Of a stretch of 44,943 bases of DNA, positions 42,258-44,943 are shown piece by piece. The notes beneath the pieces were generated by a model, which worked only from the letters and a program-made list of their open reading frames with translations, was not told the DNA's origin and did no database searches. The position numbers were made by a program, and so were the translations under genes. Where the stretch lies: positions 1 through 44,943 of the forward strand of contig CAZMZP010000103.1 of assembly GCA_964570935.1 (NCBI GenBank). Direction: 5' to 3'. Each line of letters starts with the position of its first letter. The stretch's first letter is position 1. The stretch is from JAFGJU01 sp964570935. GTDB taxonomy: Bacteria; Eisenbacteria; RBG-16-71-46; JAFGJU01.

Positions 42258-42812
42258 GTGAAAAAGATCTCGGCCCCGCTCACCGATAGTGTAGTTGAAG
42301 ACTTGAGGGCAGGTGACGAAGTTCTGATAACCGGCACCATATACACCGGCAGAGACGCCGCTCACAAGAGAATGGTCGAGCTGCTGTCCAAGGGAGAGCA
42401 GCTCCCTGTTGACCTGAAAGGACAGATCATCTACTACGCCGGCCCCACACCCACGCGGCCCGGAGAGGTCGTGGGCTCGGTGGGCCCAACGACCAGCGTC
42501 AGGATGGACCCGTACGCCCCCATTCTCATACAGCACGGGCTGAAGGGCATGATCGGCAAGGGTCAGCGCACGCAGCCGGTGGTGGACGCCATGAAGAAAC
42601 ACAAGGCCGTCTACTTCGCCGCGGTCGGCGGCGCCGGCGCGCTCATCGCGCGGTCGGTGAAGTCGAACAAGATCGTGGCGTACGAGGAACTGGGCCCCGA
42701 GGCAGTGCGAGTGCTCGAGGTCGTGGATTTTCCGGTAATCGTGGCCCAGGACTGTTACGGCGGAGACCTCTACGTCGACGGAATAAAGAAGTTCAGCCGT
42801 AGCGCGCTCTAG
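42258..42812 (+). CDS. fumarate hydratase class I, beta subunit
   Basis: 184 residues. Matches the C-terminal half of class I fumarase, with G-D-E-V-L-I-T-G-T-I-Y-T-G-R-D-A-A-H-K-R near residue 20, Y-A-G-P-T-P near 60, G-K-G in the active-site region and the final A-Q-D-C-Y-G-G-D. GTG start with GAGAGGGTAA upstream, 34 bases after the alpha gene, so the two are co-translated as a pair. Annotation as L(+)-tartrate dehydratase beta is the alternative. Confidence 0.95.
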   Translation: MKKISAPLTDSVVEDLRAGDEVLITGTIYTGRDAAHKRMVELLSKGEQLPVDLKGQIIYYAGPTPTRPGEVVGSVGPTTSVRMDPYAPILIQHGLKGMIGKGQRTQPVVDAMKKHKAVYFAAVGGAGALIARSVKSNKIVAYEELGPEAVRVLEVVDFPVIVAQDCYGGDLYVDGIKKFSRSAL

Positions 42813-42969
42813 GCCGGGCTCACCGTTTCATCATTTTTATTTCTCCTTGAACCTTCGCGTGTTCTGAGGGGGAGAAGCTGTTTCCTGTTTCAGGCCGACC
42901 CGCGACCGCGGGCGTCAGGCCGCCGCGGAACGGCTTCCGCGTGACAGCGCTTTGAACCCGGAGCGTCCG

Positions 42970-43794
42970 GTGAAGAGACTCAGTCGGCCCAGAATCGTCG
43001 GCGTGATACCGGTGAGGTACGGTTCCACCCGGTTCGCCGGCAAGGCTCTCGCCAGGATATCGGGAAAGTCTCTGATACGGCACGTGTACGAAAGGGCGCT
43101 GACGTCGCGCTCAGTCGGAGAGCTCGTGGTCGCGACCGACGATTCGCGCATAGCCGATGAGGCGGGCGGGTTCGGCGCCCGGGTGATCATGACCTCACCG
43201 GAGCACAAGTGCGGGACCGAGCGCGTCGCGGAGGCCGCCTCCGGCCTCGAAGCGGACATAATAGTCAACGTCCAGGGTGACGAGATTGTCTCGGACGGCC
43301 GCATGCTCGACGAATGCGTAGAGCCCCTCCTGCGTGCGGACCCGGCGGAGGTCTCCACTCTGGCCTCCGAGATCTCGGACGAGGCGGACGTGGCCGATCC
43401 CAACGTTGTGAAGGTAGTCACGGACCTCCACGGCAACGCCCTTCTGTTCTCACGGTCCCCGATTCCCAGCACTGCGTGCTCCTCTCCCAGCCGCGCGGAC
43501 GGTCCCCGTGCCGGACGGACGTTCAGCTTCCTCAGGCACGTGGGCATCTACGCCTACGGCCGCCGGTTCCTGCTCGAGTTCGTCGGGCTTCCGCAGACGC
43601 CTCTGGAGCTGGCCGAGTCGTTGGAGCAGCTCAGAGTCCTGGAGCACGGCAGGAGGATGAGCGTCGTAGTGACGAGTCACAGGTCAATCGGAGTGGACGC
43701 GCCCTCGGACGTGGAGAGGGCGGAGAGATTTCTTGCGTCACTGGATGCGCCCGTCCGGGCCGGCGGTCCCGGCGGCGCCCCGGCGGTGGAGTAG
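42970..43794 (+). CDS. kdsB: 3-deoxy-manno-octulosonate cytidylyltransferase (CMP-KDO synthetase)
   Basis: 274 residues from the GTG at 42970 (GGAG 6 bases before); a TTG at 42952 is possible. Motifs: I-P-V-R-Y-G-S-T-R-F-A-G-K-A-L, C-G-T-E-R-V-A-E (usually S-G-T), V-N-V-Q-G-D-E, and R-H-V-G-I-Y-A-Y. It activates KDO with CTP for lipopolysaccharide core synthesis, so the cell makes LPS. A 7-bp hairpin (42924-42941) sits just before it. The stop lies 4 bases before pyrG, which supplies CTP; the kdsB-pyrG pair is common in Gram-negatives. Confidence 0.95.
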   Translation: MKRLSRPRIVGVIPVRYGSTRFAGKALARISGKSLIRHVYERALTSRSVGELVVATDDSRIADEAGGFGARVIMTSPEHKCGTERVAEAASGLEADIIVNVQGDEIVSDGRMLDECVEPLLRADPAEVSTLASEISDEADVADPNVVKVVTDLHGNALLFSRSPIPSTACSSPSRADGPRAGRTFSFLRHVGIYAYGRRFLLEFVGLPQTPLELAESLEQLRVLEHGRRMSVVVTSHRSIGVDAPSDVERAERFLASLDAPVRAGGPGGAPAVE

Positions 43795-43798
43795 CCTC

Positions 43799-44943
43799 AT
43801 GGCCAAGTATGTGTTCGTGACCGGCGGCGTGATTTCGTCTTTGGGAAAGGGAATCGCGGCCTCGTCCCTGGGCCTCCTCCTCAAGAGCAGGGGCCTCAAG
43901 GTCACGCTCCAGAAATGTGACCCGTACCTGAACGTGGACCCCGGCACAATGAGTCCGTTCCAGCACGGCGAGGTGTACGTGACGGAGGACGGAGCCGAGA
44001 CGGACCTCGACCTCGGGCACTACGAGAGGTTCACCGGCATAGACATGGGGAAGCGGAACAACCTCACTGCCGGCCAGGTGTACGACGCGGTCATAACGAA
44101 AGAACGCAGGGGTGACTACCTCGGCGGCACCGTGCAGGTCATCCCTCACGTCACGGACGAGATAAAGGGCCGCCTCCTCCGGGTGGGTTCCGAGGACGGT
44201 GTGGACGTGGCCATAGTCGAGATCGGCGGTACCGTCGGCGACATCGAAAGTCTGCCGTTCCTCGAGGCCATTAGGCAGATGAGACTGGACCTCAAGCGTC
44301 AGAACACGGTGTTCATACACGTGACGCTCGTCCCGTTCATCAAGGCGGTCAGGGAGACCAAGACGAAGCCCACGCAGCACAGCGTGAAGGAGCTCAGGGA
44401 GATCGGCATCCAGCCCGACATCCTTATCTGCAGAAGCCAGGTGGGGTTGTCCGCGGATTCCAGAAGGAAGATCGCCCTCTTCTGCAACGTGTCCGAGGAC
44501 TCGGTCATCGAGGGCCTAGACGTCGACTCGGTGTACGAGGTGCCCCTGATGTTCCACGACGGAGGCCTCGACCGGCTGGTAGTGGAGCTCCTGTCGCTGC
44601 AGTGCGGGCAGCCTGACATGCGGCCGTGGCGCGAGATGGTGGACGTCATAAAGCACGCGTCACGCGAGGTCAAAATTGCGGTCTGCGGGAAATACGTTCA
44701 TCTGAGGGACGCCTACAAGAGCATCTCCGAGGCGATGGTGCACGCCGGCGTCGCGAACAACGCCAGAGTGCGCATCGAGTGGGTGGACTCGGAACAAGTG
44801 GAAAAAGAGGGACCGGAGAAGCTGCTCGAGGGGGTCTCCGGACTTCTGGTGCCAGGCGGGTTCGGCCAGCGGGGGATAGAGGGGATGGTGAATGCCATCT
44901 CGCACGCGCGGACCATGAAGATGCCGTTCTTCGGAATCTGCCT
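43799..44943 (+). CDS. pyrG: CTP synthase (C-terminal part cut by window edge)
   Basis: 381 codons are present; a full enzyme has about 535-550. The amidoligase domain is complete: the P-loop G-G-V-I-S-S-L-G-K-G, D-P-Y-L-N-V-D-P-G-T-M-S-P-F-Q-H-G-E-V and E-I-G-G-T-V-G-D-I-E-S. The glutaminase domain has begun, and the window ends at F-F-G-I-C381, its nucleophile. It makes CTP from UTP, ATP and glutamine. ATG at 43799 with GGAG about 6 bases before, directly behind kdsB. Confidence 0.98.
   Translation, partial: MAKYVFVTGGVISSLGKGIAASSLGLLLKSRGLKVTLQKCDPYLNVDPGTMSPFQHGEVYVTEDGAETDLDLGHYERFTGIDMGKRNNLTAGQVYDAVITKERRGDYLGGTVQVIPHVTDEIKGRLLRVGSEDGVDVAIVEIGGTVGDIESLPFLEAIRQMRLDLKRQNTVFIHVTLVPFIKAVRETKTKPTQHSVKELREIGIQPDILICRSQVGLSADSRRKIALFCNVSEDSVIEGLDVDSVYEVPLMFHDGGLDRLVVELLSLQCGQPDMRPWREMVDVIKHASREVKIAVCGKYVHLRDAYKSISEAMVHAGVANNARVRIEWVDSEQVEKEGPEKLLEGVSGLLVPGGFGQRGIEGMVNAISHARTMKMPFFGIC

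Overview
The window is GC-rich chromosomal DNA from a diderm bacterium. A CMP-KDO synthetase, prolipoprotein diacylglyceryl transferase, several beta-barrel outer-membrane candidates and lipoprotein signals show the outer membrane. A GWxTD-domain protein, tandem PD40/TolB-like propeller proteins, and a giant gingipain-type (C25) protein with FG-GAP repeats and a FlgD/Por-like C-terminal domain together suggest an uncultured FCB-superphylum-type lineage, for example Candidatus Eisenbacteria or a relative. That placement is inference; no 16S rRNA is present. I saw no prophage, insertion sequence or CRISPR array.

Layout. 1-3.1 kb: the tail of one tRNA (probably Gly), tRNA-Cys, a lysine-rich 19-codon ORF facing the tRNAs across a bidirectional terminator, then a coupled set (degenerate nucleotidyltransferase, TPM-domain protein, LemA) and tRNA-Leu. 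3.2-12.1 kb: a GAF sensor kinase (minus), a GT-C type membrane glycosyltransferase, and a 1709-residue secreted C25 peptidase whose leader carries a promoter and an intrinsic-terminator-like hairpin. 12.2-12.4 kb: tRNA-Gln(CUG) and tRNA-Glu(CUC). 12.5-22.5 kb: an envelope cluster of two PD40 propeller proteins, three beta-barrel candidates, a GWxTD protein, an SH3-NlpC/P60 hydrolase, a rhomboid protease with TPR-like tail and a small secreted carboxypeptidase-regulatory-like protein. 22.7-29.2 kb: the rod-shape operon mreB-mreC-mreD-mrdA-rodA, followed by lgt. 29.3-34.4 kb: a ComF-type phosphoribosyltransferase, a radical-SAM/DUF2344 fusion, and ribonuclease G. 34.5-40.4 kb: a methyltransferase, a glutamate-dehydrogenase-family enzyme with an unusual N-terminal basic/Cys4 extension, and an NtrC-like response regulator with its soluble histidine kinase. 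40.6-44.9 kb: rplU, rpmA, two-subunit class I fumarase, kdsB, and pyrG cut off by the window edge.

How the parts work together. MreBCD, PBP2 and RodA form the elongation machinery for peptidoglycan; NlpC/P60 may trim it, Lgt matures lipoproteins and KdsB supplies LPS sugar. The radical-SAM/DUF2344, rng, rplU and rpmA genes are normally neighbours in many bacteria; here four genes (methyltransferase, gdh, regulator, kinase) lie between rng and rplU. In that insert a sigma-54-like promoter precedes the dehydrogenase gene, next to a regulator with the GAFTGA sigma-54 contact motif. This makes a plausible self-contained nitrogen or amino-acid control module, and it is the best candidate here for something new.

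Promoters read by eye are mostly TTGACA-like with 17-18 bp spacers, and several have TGC just before the -10. All functional calls rest on motif recognition without database searches.
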